A stretch of 64,000 nucleotides of DNA from an uncultured Lachnospiraceae bacterium. GTDB taxonomy: Bacteria > Bacillota > Clostridia > Lachnospirales > Lachnospiraceae. Below are positions 31,987 through 40,997 of the stretch, piece by piece (the first letter of the stretch is position 1; each line of letters opens with the position of its first letter). The translations under genes and the position numbers were made by a program. The stretch covers positions 62,001-126,000 of the forward strand of contig CAJTKK010000001.1 of the NCBI GenBank assembly GCA_910576535.1, in the 5' to 3' direction. A model generated the notes under the pieces. That model ran no database searches, had not been told where the DNA came from, and worked only from the letters and a program-made list of their open reading frames with translations.

Positions 31987-33195
31987 CTACCTCATATCCT
32001 TCTTATATAACTTAAGCAGCTTGCCGCAATATTCTTCCAATGTATCAAAATGCGCTTCCCTGCAGGCCTGTGTATATCTTTCCAGACGCTGGCCGTCTTC
32101 CCAGAGCGCCTTTATTTTACGCCTTAATTCTTCCCCGTTGCCGCTCTCAAACAATTCTCCGGTTACGTTTTCTTCAATCAGCTCAGGAATCCCCCCTAAA
32201 TCGGAGCCGATCACCGGGGTTGCGCAGGCCAAAGATTCCATTACAGAAAACGGACAGTTTTCATAGCATTCGGACGGGAAAACAGTAAACCTAGCTTTGG
32301 CAACCGTCTCATACAGCTCCTGCCCGCTTAAAAAGCCTAACATTTTTATGTTTTCGCATGTACGTACTTTTTCTTCCATCGGCCCGGACCCGGCAAACCG
32401 GAACGGGATATCCGGCAGCGTCTGGCATACTTTTACCAGCGTATCTATCCCTTTTTCTATGGAATATCTGCCAAAATATAAAATAAAGTTTCCTTTGCCA
32501 TCCCCGTTTATTTCAGGCTTGTCCACAAAATTATGCAATACAACCGTTTTCTCCCGCAAGAGGGAGTCCGTGTCCAGCGTTTCCTTCATAAAACGGCTTG
32601 GACATATCACTGCATCTATTTTGGAATAGGTTTTTAATCTTTTATATAGCATTCCCTCAATCGCTCCAAGCATACTCTTCACCCTGGAGCCATGGATACA
32701 TTTATTTTTCATACAGCCCCAAGGCCCTGCCTTCAGGCATTGCCTGCAGCGTTCCCCTGTTACCGGATTCTGCATCAGGTGATTAGGGCATACCAACTGA
32801 CTGTCGTGAGCTGTATATACAATCCTGACCGGATGGGCGGATTGCCGTTCATATTTTCTTATTTCATATAGAATAGAAGGGGTCAACTGGAAATTAAAAT
32901 TATTCAAATGCACTGCATCCGGCTGAAACTCATCCAGCACAAGGCGGATTTTTTTCCTCGCTTCCACAGAGTAAATGATTTTAAACGGATAAAATATTTT
33001 CTGCAGTTTTCCCGTATGGAAATCCATATTGGATGTATAACTGCCCGCCTGATTGCCTACCATCCGCCGCTCATGTTCCATCCCGAAATATTGCACTTCA
33101 TGACCTAGCCTTTGCAGTTCCCCCCCGACCTTAAATATATAAGTCTCTGAACCGCCATTGGGGTAAAGAAATTTATTGACCATCAATATTTTCAT
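31987..33195 (-). CDS. GT4-family glycosyltransferase with a cysteine-rich insert
   Basis: 402 residues. N-terminus MKILMVNKFLYPNGGSETYI is typical. The donor domain has FGRYSIEKGIDTLVKV (about 235) and ECYENCPFSVMESLACATPV (about 315, E-x7-E). Between them, about 147-183, lies a cysteine-rich insert (CPNHLMQ, ERCRQCLKAGPWGCMKNKC) whose spacing suggests a bound metal, as in some other GT4 enzymes of this subgroup. It probably adds a sugar to the lipid-linked unit. CAGGAG precedes ATG 33195, which overlaps the polymerase stop (ATGA). Confidence 0.88.
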   Translation of the reverse strand: MKILMVNKFLYPNGGSETYIFKVGGELQRLGHEVQYFGMEHERRMVGNQAGSYTSNMDFHTGKLQKIFYPFKIIYSVEARKKIRLVLDEFQPDAVHLNNFNFQLTPSILYEIRKYERQSAHPVRIVYTAHDSQLVCPNHLMQNPVTGERCRQCLKAGPWGCMKNKCIHGSRVKSMLGAIEGMLYKRLKTYSKIDAVICPSRFMKETLDTDSLLREKTVVLHNFVDKPEINGDGKGNFILYFGRYSIEKGIDTLVKVCQTLPDIPFRFAGSGPMEEKVRTCENIKMLGFLSGQELYETVAKARFTVFPSECYENCPFSVMESLACATPVIGSDLGGIPELIEENVTGELFESGNGEELRRKIKALWEDGQRLERYTQACREAHFDTLEEYCGKLLKLYKKDMR

Positions 33196-34808
33196 ATCTC
33201 CTGCCGCTCCTTTATCAGCCTTACCGCAAAAAATCCCGTGAAAAGAACCATCGCCAAGACGCTGCCTATCAGGAACCCGTTCTGATACCCCCGCGCAGTT
33301 TCCACTTGTACGATTTTTCCCCCAAACGCGTTTACCTTCGTATCCTCCTCTACCCGGCCGACTATTTCATAGCCGGGGTACTGTTCTTCCCAATTGTCTG
33401 TAATATAAAAATATTCCTCATCAATAATCCCAGTCTGGTTTCTTGGGATAATATAGCCTTCCGGCGCCTGCAGCCTGCCGGCTGTGCCTATCATAACCCC
33501 GGTTAAAATACCCACCGCCGCGCCGGCTGCCAATAATACCCTCTTTCTCTTTTGAAAGCCGCCCTGAAAAAAGCTTTGCCGCATCTCCCGTTTTTCCGCA
33601 TAGGAAAGCCTGTGTTCCGGCGCATCTCCTCTATAGGCCGGAACTGTGCCAAAAGCTATTTTCATTTCACACCGCCTTACCCAGAACTCCAGCCCGGTTT
33701 CTTTTCCTTTCCCGGCGCATTTCCGGTAAAACAATTCTCCTAAAAATAGAAAAATAACATTTTTAAAAGATGTGTTAAACAAATACGGCTCCATAATGCC
33801 CATGAAACAGATAAAAACAATGACTGCCAGTTCCTGCGCCTTATTTTCTTTGCTGTATACATAAATCAAATACAAATACCCTGCGGAAACCAAAGCAAAA
33901 ACTGCGATGCCATGGGTAATCAGCAGATACACATATGCATTGTCCATCGTCAGGCTGTCCGTAATAATATCCGCCGCTTTGATGCCAAATATACTTATGT
34001 TTTCTTTGACCAGAAAAATCTGGGCAAGCCTTAATCTTTCATTTACAATTTTATTGATAATCCTGAATAAAGCTTCATGATTTTTTAGCAGGACAGAACC
34101 CCATAGGGAAAGCAGGCAGCATCCCGGATAGGTTAGCATACAAACTGCCTTCACCGCCAGATTCAGTTTTTTCTTTTTTGCCGCGTAAAGAGCTGTCAGC
34201 AGATAAAGCGTCACTACCGCCACGCCCGTATAGCTGATGGAATAGGAAAAGACCAGCGCATTGCCCAGCAGAAGCCACAAAAATCTTTTCCAGTCATATT
34301 TTTCCCCCCATGTATACACGAGGAAGACCGCAAAAATGAAATAGGATACATGAAGGACGTTGGGATGGGCATATCCCAGGCCATAGCGGAAAATATATCC
34401 CAGGCCTAATTTATCATGTACCTTATATCCCATATCCTGCATATGGAAGAGCGAAGAGAAAGTAAGAAGAAAAAAGGAAACCCCCCAGGTCCACAGCCCT
34501 ATGCGGAACGCTCTTTTGACCGGGATATTTTTCATCCCTGTCAGCATCATTGCAAACAGCAGGATTCCCTTTTCCCCGGATTTCAGATAAGTGATTACGC
34601 CAAGCCCTAAAAAAAGGGCGATCCCAATGATTTCCTTCATGCAATAACGGGAAGCTGCCATTTTGCCTGCCCAGCAGATAACCGCAGCCACAAGAAAACA
34701 CTTAAAAAGAAACTGCCCGTCATACAAACCAATCCCTTTGGCAAACAGCAAGATACTGAAGAAGGCATAATATAACCCCTCTTCTACCGTAATATTATTT
34801 TCCTTCAT
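33192..34808 (-). CDS. Wzy-like polysaccharide polymerase with short C-terminal loop domain
   Basis: 538 residues and about 11 helices in the first 380. Homologous along that part to the polymerase at 12343-14199 (FAKGIGLYDG, HVSYFIFAVFLVYTWG, SYTGVAVVTLYLL). After a cytoplasmic basic stretch (about 395-415) come a helix, about 70 extracytoplasmic residues (IPRNQTGIIDEEYFYITDNW), and a final helix. This resembles a shortened form of the Wzz-like tail of its homologue. It would join repeat units outside the membrane. ATG 34808 has GAGGATGGGAT upstream. It is the second gene of the 36039-to-26140 coupled block, which also has its own ABC exporter. Confidence 0.8.
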   Translation of the reverse strand: MKENNITVEEGLYYAFFSILLFAKGIGLYDGQFLFKCFLVAAVICWAGKMAASRYCMKEIIGIALFLGLGVITYLKSGEKGILLFAMMLTGMKNIPVKRAFRIGLWTWGVSFFLLTFSSLFHMQDMGYKVHDKLGLGYIFRYGLGYAHPNVLHVSYFIFAVFLVYTWGEKYDWKRFLWLLLGNALVFSYSISYTGVAVVTLYLLTALYAAKKKKLNLAVKAVCMLTYPGCCLLSLWGSVLLKNHEALFRIINKIVNERLRLAQIFLVKENISIFGIKAADIITDSLTMDNAYVYLLITHGIAVFALVSAGYLYLIYVYSKENKAQELAVIVFICFMGIMEPYLFNTSFKNVIFLFLGELFYRKCAGKGKETGLEFWVRRCEMKIAFGTVPAYRGDAPEHRLSYAEKREMRQSFFQGGFQKRKRVLLAAGAAVGILTGVMIGTAGRLQAPEGYIIPRNQTGIIDEEYFYITDNWEEQYPGYEIVGRVEEDTKVNAFGGKIVQVETARGYQNGFLIGSVLAMVLFTGFFAVRLIKERQEI

Positions 34809-34830
34809 ATCCCATCCTCATCCGGCAGAC

Positions 34831-36039
34831 TTAGCGCCTCCTGGCAAAATGCCCGTTGGCATGGGTTTTTGAAACATTTCCCGCGCTATATACTTCTAAC
34901 GTCTGCTTTGTTATGTCATCCCAATTAAATTTACTGCAAATATAATCCTGGCTGGCTTTTTTATATTCCGCCGTCTTTTCCGGCGATGCAATTAAAGACG
35001 CCATCTTATCCCTTAAATCTTTTACATCGCTTTTCCGGAAATGGCAGCCATATTCCCCGACTACTTCCACATTTTCTTCAATATCGCTCACCAGGCAGCA
35101 GTTCCCATAGCTCATAGCCTCTAGCAGGCTAAGAGCCATCCCTTCCACATCGCTTGGCAAAACAAAAAAATATGCGTTGGAATACAGCTCTTCCAGAATC
35201 TGTCCTTGCACAAAATCTGTCATAATCACCCGGGGATCCTTCGCTGCCATTGCACGGATTTTTTCCATGTATTCAATGGCATGGCTGTTGCCGCCTGCAA
35301 TCACCAGTTTCTTATCCGTAGCAATTCCCTTAAAGGCTTTCAGCAGATAATGAATTCCCTTCTCAGGCACTAACCTGGCAAGAAAAAGAATATACCCGTC
35401 CTTTTCCAGCCCGTATTTTTCTTTTATCATCCCGCATCCTGCCGTTTCCGGGCGCATAACCCCATTGGGGATATAGACTGTCTCCCTCCCATAATGATCC
35501 CGGAAATATTGCTGGACATTTTTTGACAGGACAATTACTTCATCGGCATATTTTGCCGCCATTTTTTCACCGAATTTGATCACTTTCGATGCAAAATTCC
35601 CCCATTTTGCACGCTGCCAGTCAAGGCCATGCACGGTCACAACTACCCTCTTCCCAAACAGCTTGGCAATCCACAGCATTGCGCAGGGGCCTTCCGCATG
35701 ATAATGAAGCACATCATAGTCTCCGGGCAGCGCGCGCAGCGTCGCAAAAAAAGAATATACAATCGCGTTCAATTTGCTGTTTTCAAAAGTAGGGATAATC
35801 CTGACACGGACTCCCTTGTAATATTCACGGCCTTTTCTCCCATAATCTTCGTCATATTTTTTATCCGAGACATGATGCCCATATCTGTTGTATGCCTCTA
35901 CCGTATGGCCGCCCGCCGCCATCCTGACAGCCAGTTCTTCCACCACAATCTCCACGCCGCCTTCCCTGGAAGGAATCCTTTTATGGCCGATCATGGCAAT
36001 TTTCAGTTTTCCATTGTCTTTTCTATTTTTCTTATTCAC
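34831..36039 (-). CDS. GT4-family glycosyltransferase (DUF1972, rhamnosyltransferase-like)
   Basis: 402 residues. N-terminal IAMIGHKRIPSREGGVEIVV and FFATLRALPGDYDVLHYHAEGP are hallmarks of the DUF1972/rhamnosyltransferase group that often acts second, on the phosphosugar lipid. ARLVPEKGIHYLLKAFKGI (about 225) and SDVEGMALSLLEAMSYGNCC (about 310) mark the donor domain. The sugar is not proved. Start GTG 36039, with several other starts possible inside the first 18 residues (KLKIAMIGH would be a common N-terminus). A promoter with an extended -10 lies at 36085-36113, so this is probably the first gene of a separate transcript. Confidence 0.9.
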   Translation of the reverse strand: MNKKNRKDNGKLKIAMIGHKRIPSREGGVEIVVEELAVRMAAGGHTVEAYNRYGHHVSDKKYDEDYGRKGREYYKGVRVRIIPTFENSKLNAIVYSFFATLRALPGDYDVLHYHAEGPCAMLWIAKLFGKRVVVTVHGLDWQRAKWGNFASKVIKFGEKMAAKYADEVIVLSKNVQQYFRDHYGRETVYIPNGVMRPETAGCGMIKEKYGLEKDGYILFLARLVPEKGIHYLLKAFKGIATDKKLVIAGGNSHAIEYMEKIRAMAAKDPRVIMTDFVQGQILEELYSNAYFFVLPSDVEGMALSLLEAMSYGNCCLVSDIEENVEVVGEYGCHFRKSDVKDLRDKMASLIASPEKTAEYKKASQDYICSKFNWDDITKQTLEVYSAGNVSKTHANGHFARRR

Positions 36040-36084
36040 AAGCCGATACCCGTTCTTTACCCATGATACTGTTGCAGCTATCCC

Positions 36085-36113
36085 ATTATAGCATATATTT
36101 TACATATTTTACA
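36085..36113 (-). promoter_or_regulatory. Internal promoter with extended -10
   Basis: Minus-strand TGC-TATAAT (36085-36093) is a perfect extended -10. No good -35 exists at 17 bases (TGTAAA at 36108-36113). Two direct copies of TGTAAAATA lie just upstream of the -10. It is placed 46 bases before the GTG start at 36039, after the fucosyltransferase stop. Confidence 0.65.
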
Positions 36114-37008
36114 CAATTTTACCCGTTTTATCAATTAGCGTCCATCCTTTCCATAAATCATGCATCCGTTCCGGCTCAAACTTCTGTGAATTTTTATGGA
36201 TAGACGGGCGTATGATCGTCTTATCCTTATTCTTATTCAGCCTCGCCCCCCAGAAACTGAATGTGGAATTCGCACATATATTATGCTTACATCTGCTCAT
36301 GAGCCAGATATCATAAAAGCTGTCCCTGCCTTTATTGATATCCACCGCCGTATACTCTTTTCCTTTGTATTTTTCCCTGACATAAGATATATCATCGGAA
36401 AAAAGATAAAAATGCGCCTCCGGGAATCTTCTTTTCATCTCTCCGATTGCCCCCGCATAATATTCTTCCGTACAAATATCGCCGAACATAGCCGCATTTT
36501 CCGCATCCAGGTAATCCCCGCGCCTTACATGGATGCTGACAGATTCCTCCGCCTGCATTTGCTTTGCCAGTTTCAGGTTTTTGGGATTACTGCTTTCAGG
36601 AAATACAAAATCCTCCTGCAATTCATCCATAATATCCCCATAATACTTTTCGCAGGCAAAATAACCGCACAAATACCGGCTTTCAAATGCAAAAATTTCC
36701 GGGTGGTACATTTCCGATTCATAAAAAATCTTCTTTGTTCCCGGGAACAGTTTTCCCTTTATCTTCCCGGCCAGCCCGCCGCCCCCGGTCAACGCCCTTT
36801 TTTCCTCTTCCGTACATGCCTCATACTCTAAGCCGTCAAAATAATCCAGCTCCAGTTCCCGCCTGGCATAAACATTTTTTTGCCTTTCCTCCTGTTCATA
36901 CCATGAAATGTCCAGCTTTGCTTCTTTACCCAAGCTTAAAAACTTCCGGTACAAAGCATATTGCTGCATCTGATTTCCAAGCCCTCCGGCCACTTGCACC
37001 ACGATCAC
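36109..37008 (-). CDS. GT11-family glycosyltransferase (alpha-1,2-fucosyltransferase type)
   Basis: 299 residues, the normal size. GT11 motifs: VQVAGGLGNQMQQYALYRKF at the N-terminus, SIHVRRGDYLDAEN (HxRRxD donor site, about 155), YLFSDDISYVREKY, and ICANSTFSFWGARL (about 250). These enzymes transfer L-fucose, or a similar sugar, in alpha-1,2 linkage from GDP-fucose. No GDP-fucose synthesis genes are in the window, so the donor must come from elsewhere. Its stop lies against the internal promoter at 36085-36113. Two further GT11 genes are at 52181-53182 and 56118-57017. Confidence 0.93.
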   Translation of the reverse strand: MIVVQVAGGLGNQMQQYALYRKFLSLGKEAKLDISWYEQEERQKNVYARRELELDYFDGLEYEACTEEEKRALTGGGGLAGKIKGKLFPGTKKIFYESEMYHPEIFAFESRYLCGYFACEKYYGDIMDELQEDFVFPESSNPKNLKLAKQMQAEESVSIHVRRGDYLDAENAAMFGDICTEEYYAGAIGEMKRRFPEAHFYLFSDDISYVREKYKGKEYTAVDINKGRDSFYDIWLMSRCKHNICANSTFSFWGARLNKNKDKTIIRPSIHKNSQKFEPERMHDLWKGWTLIDKTGKIV

Positions 37009-37071
37009 CCTTCCATACCTCCATCTATATCGTCCTGTCCCTTTCGCCCTGTCAGCAAAGCAGCAGCGCCT

Positions 37072-38223
37072 TCATGAAGACGAACTATTTTCATACATCC
37101 AGCGCAATACGCCAAGCGCCGGCCCCAGCGACCAGGGATAAGCCCCATAATATTGGGGGTATTCGGAAAAACCCATGCATTCTGCCAGACAGTTATAGAT
37201 TTTCCCGTCTTTTTCCTGTCCCGCCAGATATTCCGCCGCCTTTTCCGCCAGCCGCATTCCGTTCCCCCGTTTTTCTTGCCTGTCATTCCACTGCGCCTCC
37301 ATAGCTGCCGCATAAGCAATCATCGCCGTGGCGGAACTGTCTTCCGGCCCCTCCGGCGCCCCTAGCTGCCATGGGAACGCCCCATTTTCTTTCTGGTAAG
37401 ATCCTGCCGCATTTATAAGCTTCCGGTATGCCGCTTCCATTTCCCCATATGCTATCCTGCAGGCTGCCTTCCATTCCTCTGTTCCTTCCTCCTGCCCGCT
37501 TCCCTCCTTTACGGATTCCTTTATACAGCAAAGCCCCCTGGAAAGCCCCATAAGAAGCCATCCTGCCGCCCGGCCCCAGCCTATGATACCATACTTTATT
37601 TTGTTTTCATACCGGAAACCATGGTAAGGAAGCCCGGTCTTTTCATCCATGCCGAAAAGAAACATATTCTGCATCTGCCGCCACCCTGACTGTATTCCAT
37701 GAACGCTGCGAAAGGCAGCTCCATACTTTATAAGAAACGAACCTGTCATCCCGGCCCCGTCCGCATAAATATGTTTATTTTTGTGGGATGGGCGGTAAGG
37801 GATGCTTCCTTTTTCATCCGCTTCCATCTCTTCCAGCCCATAAAGATATTCTGCCATCCTGTCCGCACCTGTTTTGTATTTCTCTTCCTTTGTATCCAGG
37901 TACAAATCAATCAGGGAAACCCCGGCCAGCACATCATCCACAAAATAAAGAGGCATCCCGGCTTCTATCCACCGGTCAAAATATTTTTGCAGCGCAGGGA
38001 CAGCCTTTTTTCTTTCCCTTTCCGTCCCCCATTCCGTGAAGCTGTTCGCGAGCATTGCACTGGGCCAGAAAATCATGTCTTTTGGCGGAACATAACGTCC
38101 CGCCGCCCTCTTTACCGTATCCTTCATTTTCTGCCTGATATTTTTTTCATGATAATGCAGCATTTCATATACCGCTTCTTGTTCCATCCGCCGCAGCATT
38201 TCTTCCGTTATTTTTTTCCCCAT
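37072..38223 (-). CDS. GH88/GH105-like glycoside hydrolase
   Basis: 383 residues of helix-rich sequence with the alpha/alpha-barrel pattern of unsaturated glucuronyl/rhamnogalacturonyl hydrolases. Key stretches are YFVDDVLAGVSLIDLYLDT, KHIYADGAGMTGSFLIKYGA (the A-D-G-x-x-M region holding the catalytic Asp), GFRYENKIKYGIIGWGRAAGW (WGRxxGW motif) and YGAYPWSLGPALGVLRWMYE. Family members remove 4,5-unsaturated uronic acid ends. There is no signal peptide, so it is cytosolic, which is unusual for an enzyme within a polysaccharide-synthesis operon. ATG 38223 begins two bases after the flippase stop, with GGGGG ten bases upstream. A related role, such as trimming uronate-containing lipid-linked intermediates, is inferred. 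Confidence 0.7.
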   Translation of the reverse strand: MGKKITEEMLRRMEQEAVYEMLHYHEKNIRQKMKDTVKRAAGRYVPPKDMIFWPSAMLANSFTEWGTERERKKAVPALQKYFDRWIEAGMPLYFVDDVLAGVSLIDLYLDTKEEKYKTGADRMAEYLYGLEEMEADEKGSIPYRPSHKNKHIYADGAGMTGSFLIKYGAAFRSVHGIQSGWRQMQNMFLFGMDEKTGLPYHGFRYENKIKYGIIGWGRAAGWLLMGLSRGLCCIKESVKEGSGQEEGTEEWKAACRIAYGEMEAAYRKLINAAGSYQKENGAFPWQLGAPEGPEDSSATAMIAYAAAMEAQWNDRQEKRGNGMRLAEKAAEYLAGQEKDGKIYNCLAECMGFSEYPQYYGAYPWSLGPALGVLRWMYENSSSS

Positions 38224-38225
38224 CT

Positions 38226-39758
38226 TTAGGCATCCCCCTTCCTTTGCAGCCTGCCCGCCACCAGACGCCACATGTAACGGAATTCTTCACATCTGCCGAA
38301 CACTGCGGCAAACAGCCCGTTATACACCGCCGTAATTATCAGAACCATAGCAATAAACAGGGGAACTGTCACCGATGTCATGATCACACTCTTTAACAGG
38401 ACAAGCAGCAGGACAATCCCTGCATTTACCGCCGCATATTTGATCGAGTCCCTGAAATATACCGCCGCTGTTTTGCCGAAGCATACCTTATAAATAATAA
38501 ATGGTTTGGTAATATTTGCTATCAGCCCGGAAACAATCGTTCCAATATAAATGCCCGCCAGGCCGATTTTCTGCACCAGCACAATAGAAATTACCAGGTT
38601 CACGGCGCCTTGTATCAAGGCCAGGTATTTATCCTGCTCAAAAACCCCGGCTGCCGTCTTATAGTTGGAAAGCACAATGCGTTCCCCTTTAAAATAATAA
38701 TCAATCATAATGCAGCCAATAATCAGATCCGGCAAGACCCTCTCTTCCCCAAACCATAGCATAATCAAAGGAGTCAACATCAGATAAAAGCCAATCGCGG
38801 AAAAACCGTAAATCCAGCAGGCAATAAAACGGTAGACCCGGAACATCAGATATTGTTTTTCTTTTTTCTCCGTAGCAATCAGATTGCCAAAACTGGACAG
38901 TACCGAATTAAATATAATATTCACAAAATTAGAAACGGAAGAAATGACATAGTTATAATTGCCCACAAACCCTACCGTGGTCACATCAATAAAAGCCCCA
39001 ATAATCAGCGTATCCGTCTGAAGCCTCGCCATATCCCCTACTTTATGGAATACCAAGGCCTTCGTCTGCCCGACAATCTGCCCGACTTCCTCTTTAGACA
39101 GTTTTTCTACTTTCTTTTCCTTCAGATAAGGATACATTCGGTCCAGATACATGCTGACCAGAATTTTTTGCGCCAGTTCAATGACCATAGCAGTAACCAG
39201 GAACAGATAAAAGCTGGGGATCAGCAATAGGCCCACAATCTGCAGCAGCATCGTCACCGCTTTTGTGATGGTGATAATATTCGTCTGAATGTAATTTTTC
39301 TGCTGGGCATTCACCAGACTATATTTATATGCCACAAAATAACTGCTTACCGTGTTGAAAAGGACAATAAAATAGCAGACCGTAATGTCCCGCCATGGGA
39401 TATTTCCCGGCTCATTAATTAAAAATTTCAAAAACGGGGCGATAGCTGTCCCGATTACCGCTATGACACAGGCAATGGAACGGTACGCCTTTTTATACAG
39501 CAGCATATATGACTTTACTTTTTCTATGTCATTTCTTGCCACCGGCCCGTATAAGCTATAGTTAAAAGCCGTCCCGATCCCAAGCTCCGCCAGCGAAAGC
39601 ACGGTAAGAATGTTGGTATAATAATCGTTGATCCCTGTCAGCACATCCCCCAAATGGTCAATAAATATCTGCCGCATCAACGCCCCCAGCACGAGGGTGG
39701 TGATATTCCCTATCCAGCCAAAAGTTATATTTTTTGCCGCATATTTTACTCTTCCCAT
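38226..39758 (-). CDS. Wzx-type oligosaccharide flippase
   Basis: 510 residues with about 12-14 hydrophobic segments. N-terminus KYAAKNITFGWIGNITTLVL and the FGWIG...GLLMR/F-like block are typical of MOP-superfamily Wzx proteins, and the charged loop TKALVFHKVGDMARLQTDTLIIG (about 225-247) carries the conserved K-x-x-x-x-x-D-T pattern. It flips undecaprenyl-pyrophosphate-linked repeat units to the outside for a Wzy polymerase. It overlaps the pyruvyl transferase 3' end by 13 bases and is followed closely by the hydrolase. A second export route, the ABC half-transporter, lies at 28358-30088. Confidence 0.9.
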   Translation of the reverse strand: MGRVKYAAKNITFGWIGNITTLVLGALMRQIFIDHLGDVLTGINDYYTNILTVLSLAELGIGTAFNYSLYGPVARNDIEKVKSYMLLYKKAYRSIACVIAVIGTAIAPFLKFLINEPGNIPWRDITVCYFIVLFNTVSSYFVAYKYSLVNAQQKNYIQTNIITITKAVTMLLQIVGLLLIPSFYLFLVTAMVIELAQKILVSMYLDRMYPYLKEKKVEKLSKEEVGQIVGQTKALVFHKVGDMARLQTDTLIIGAFIDVTTVGFVGNYNYVISSVSNFVNIIFNSVLSSFGNLIATEKKEKQYLMFRVYRFIACWIYGFSAIGFYLMLTPLIMLWFGEERVLPDLIIGCIMIDYYFKGERIVLSNYKTAAGVFEQDKYLALIQGAVNLVISIVLVQKIGLAGIYIGTIVSGLIANITKPFIIYKVCFGKTAAVYFRDSIKYAAVNAGIVLLLVLLKSVIMTSVTVPLFIAMVLIITAVYNGLFAAVFGRCEEFRYMWRLVAGRLQRKGDA

Positions 39759-40993
39759 AATTTCTCTGCTTCTTTCCCTGCCTGCAAGGCTTTTTCCACA
39801 TATGCAGGCATCCTGTCCTGCAAATCTTTACGGATTTCCTGCTCGTAATCCCTAAGCCATTCAAATGCGCCGATCAAATCTTCTTTTGTCCGCAGGCATT
39901 GCACCGGAATCACATAATTCTCATAGCTTCCAAACAAATCCCTGGCGATCCCTTTGGCCTTCACCGAATAGCCTATTGCCAGTGTAGGCACCATAGAGGA
40001 ATAAGCAGCAATCGTTGCATGGGTCCTTGCCCCGATAAACATCCGGCATCTGGCAATATAGCCTTTTAACTCTTCGCAGGTGGCATCGGCTATCTTCACC
40101 ACTCTTCCGGTATCTTGAAACGCACGGTACAATTCCTCCAGCGGTTTCCTGTCGTCATTCCTCGCCCAGACCACATGAGGGATCAATGCAATCTGCATAT
40201 CCGTTTCCTTCATAATATATTCCAGCAGGGCTTTATAATTGGACATCGTAATCCCTGGCTCCGGCTCGTTCTCCTGAATCATCGGGCTGATATTAATGCC
40301 TACCGTATTTCCTTCCTCAAACCCGTCAGGCAAAGGAAGCTCTTTTCGCCGAAGGGTAAATGCCGGGTCAGGAATTAACCTCAGCTTCTCCCTTGGCGCT
40401 ATTTCCAGCAGCGCTTCATAAGTAATGGATTCCCGGGCAATAATCAAGTCATATCGGTTTAAATCCTCTATCAGTTTTCCGGCAAAATGCCCCCCGGCAT
40501 CCCCTTTTTCTTCTTTTCTTTCTAAAAGAGACGGTTCAATGGAACAGCCAAGCAGCGCCGTCTTTGTCCCTCTGTCATGAAAGGCTTTATTGGCCAGCAT
40601 CAAATCATTTATCATCGTATCATAACAGTAGTTATCCCCGCCGATGGAAATTGCCAGCGGGTATTTAAGGCTCCCTCCTTTTTTACGCAAAGGTTTGTCA
40701 AAAACTGCCTGATATCTGTAGCGGATAAAAGACTCCCGGTCTTTCGTTATCTTCCTCCATATATAATATAAGACATGGGCTATTTTATGGCCGGAAAACT
40801 GCCTTTCCTCCGCCAGCTCGCAAAGGGCATCCCCTGATGAGGGAACAAGGGAATATTTCCTGTCCTCTTTTTCGCTGTTGGTAATCACAAGCGGCTTTTC
40901 CTTAAGCATATGGCATAAACTGTTCACGATCGCTTCACAGCCATGGTTGCCGCTTCCTGCGTGCATATATAAAATGATCTTACTCCCGGACAT
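39746..40993 (-). CDS. Polysaccharide pyruvyl transferase family protein
   Basis: 415 residues. The family layout is present: KIILYMHAGSGNHGCEAIV (N-terminal G-N-x-G loop), LAISIGGDNYCYD (about 105), ARESITYEALLEI, GINISPMI, and CRMFIGARTHATIAAYSSMVPTLAIGYSVKAKGIA (about 320-355; R-T/F-H-x-x-I-A signature). It transfers pyruvate from phosphoenolpyruvate to make a ketal on a sugar, adding negative charge. Two start codons in tandem: ATG 40993 has AAGGA seven bases upstream; ATG 40996 is an alternative. Its start is two to five bases beyond the stop of the GT2 at 40998-42026, so the two are coupled. Confidence 0.88.
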   Translation of the reverse strand: MSGSKIILYMHAGSGNHGCEAIVNSLCHMLKEKPLVITNSEKEDRKYSLVPSSGDALCELAEERQFSGHKIAHVLYYIWRKITKDRESFIRYRYQAVFDKPLRKKGGSLKYPLAISIGGDNYCYDTMINDLMLANKAFHDRGTKTALLGCSIEPSLLERKEEKGDAGGHFAGKLIEDLNRYDLIIARESITYEALLEIAPREKLRLIPDPAFTLRRKELPLPDGFEEGNTVGINISPMIQENEPEPGITMSNYKALLEYIMKETDMQIALIPHVVWARNDDRKPLEELYRAFQDTGRVVKIADATCEELKGYIARCRMFIGARTHATIAAYSSMVPTLAIGYSVKAKGIARDLFGSYENYVIPVQCLRTKEDLIGAFEWLRDYEQEIRKDLQDRMPAYVEKALQAGKEAEKLWEE

Positions 40994-40997
40994 CATC

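Noticed and set aside
30098..37008. Search for a precursor peptide of a radical-SAM peptide pathway
   Set aside because: Genes overlap or abut almost throughout, leaving no room for a small peptide gene with its own ribosome site; a peptide encoded elsewhere cannot be excluded.
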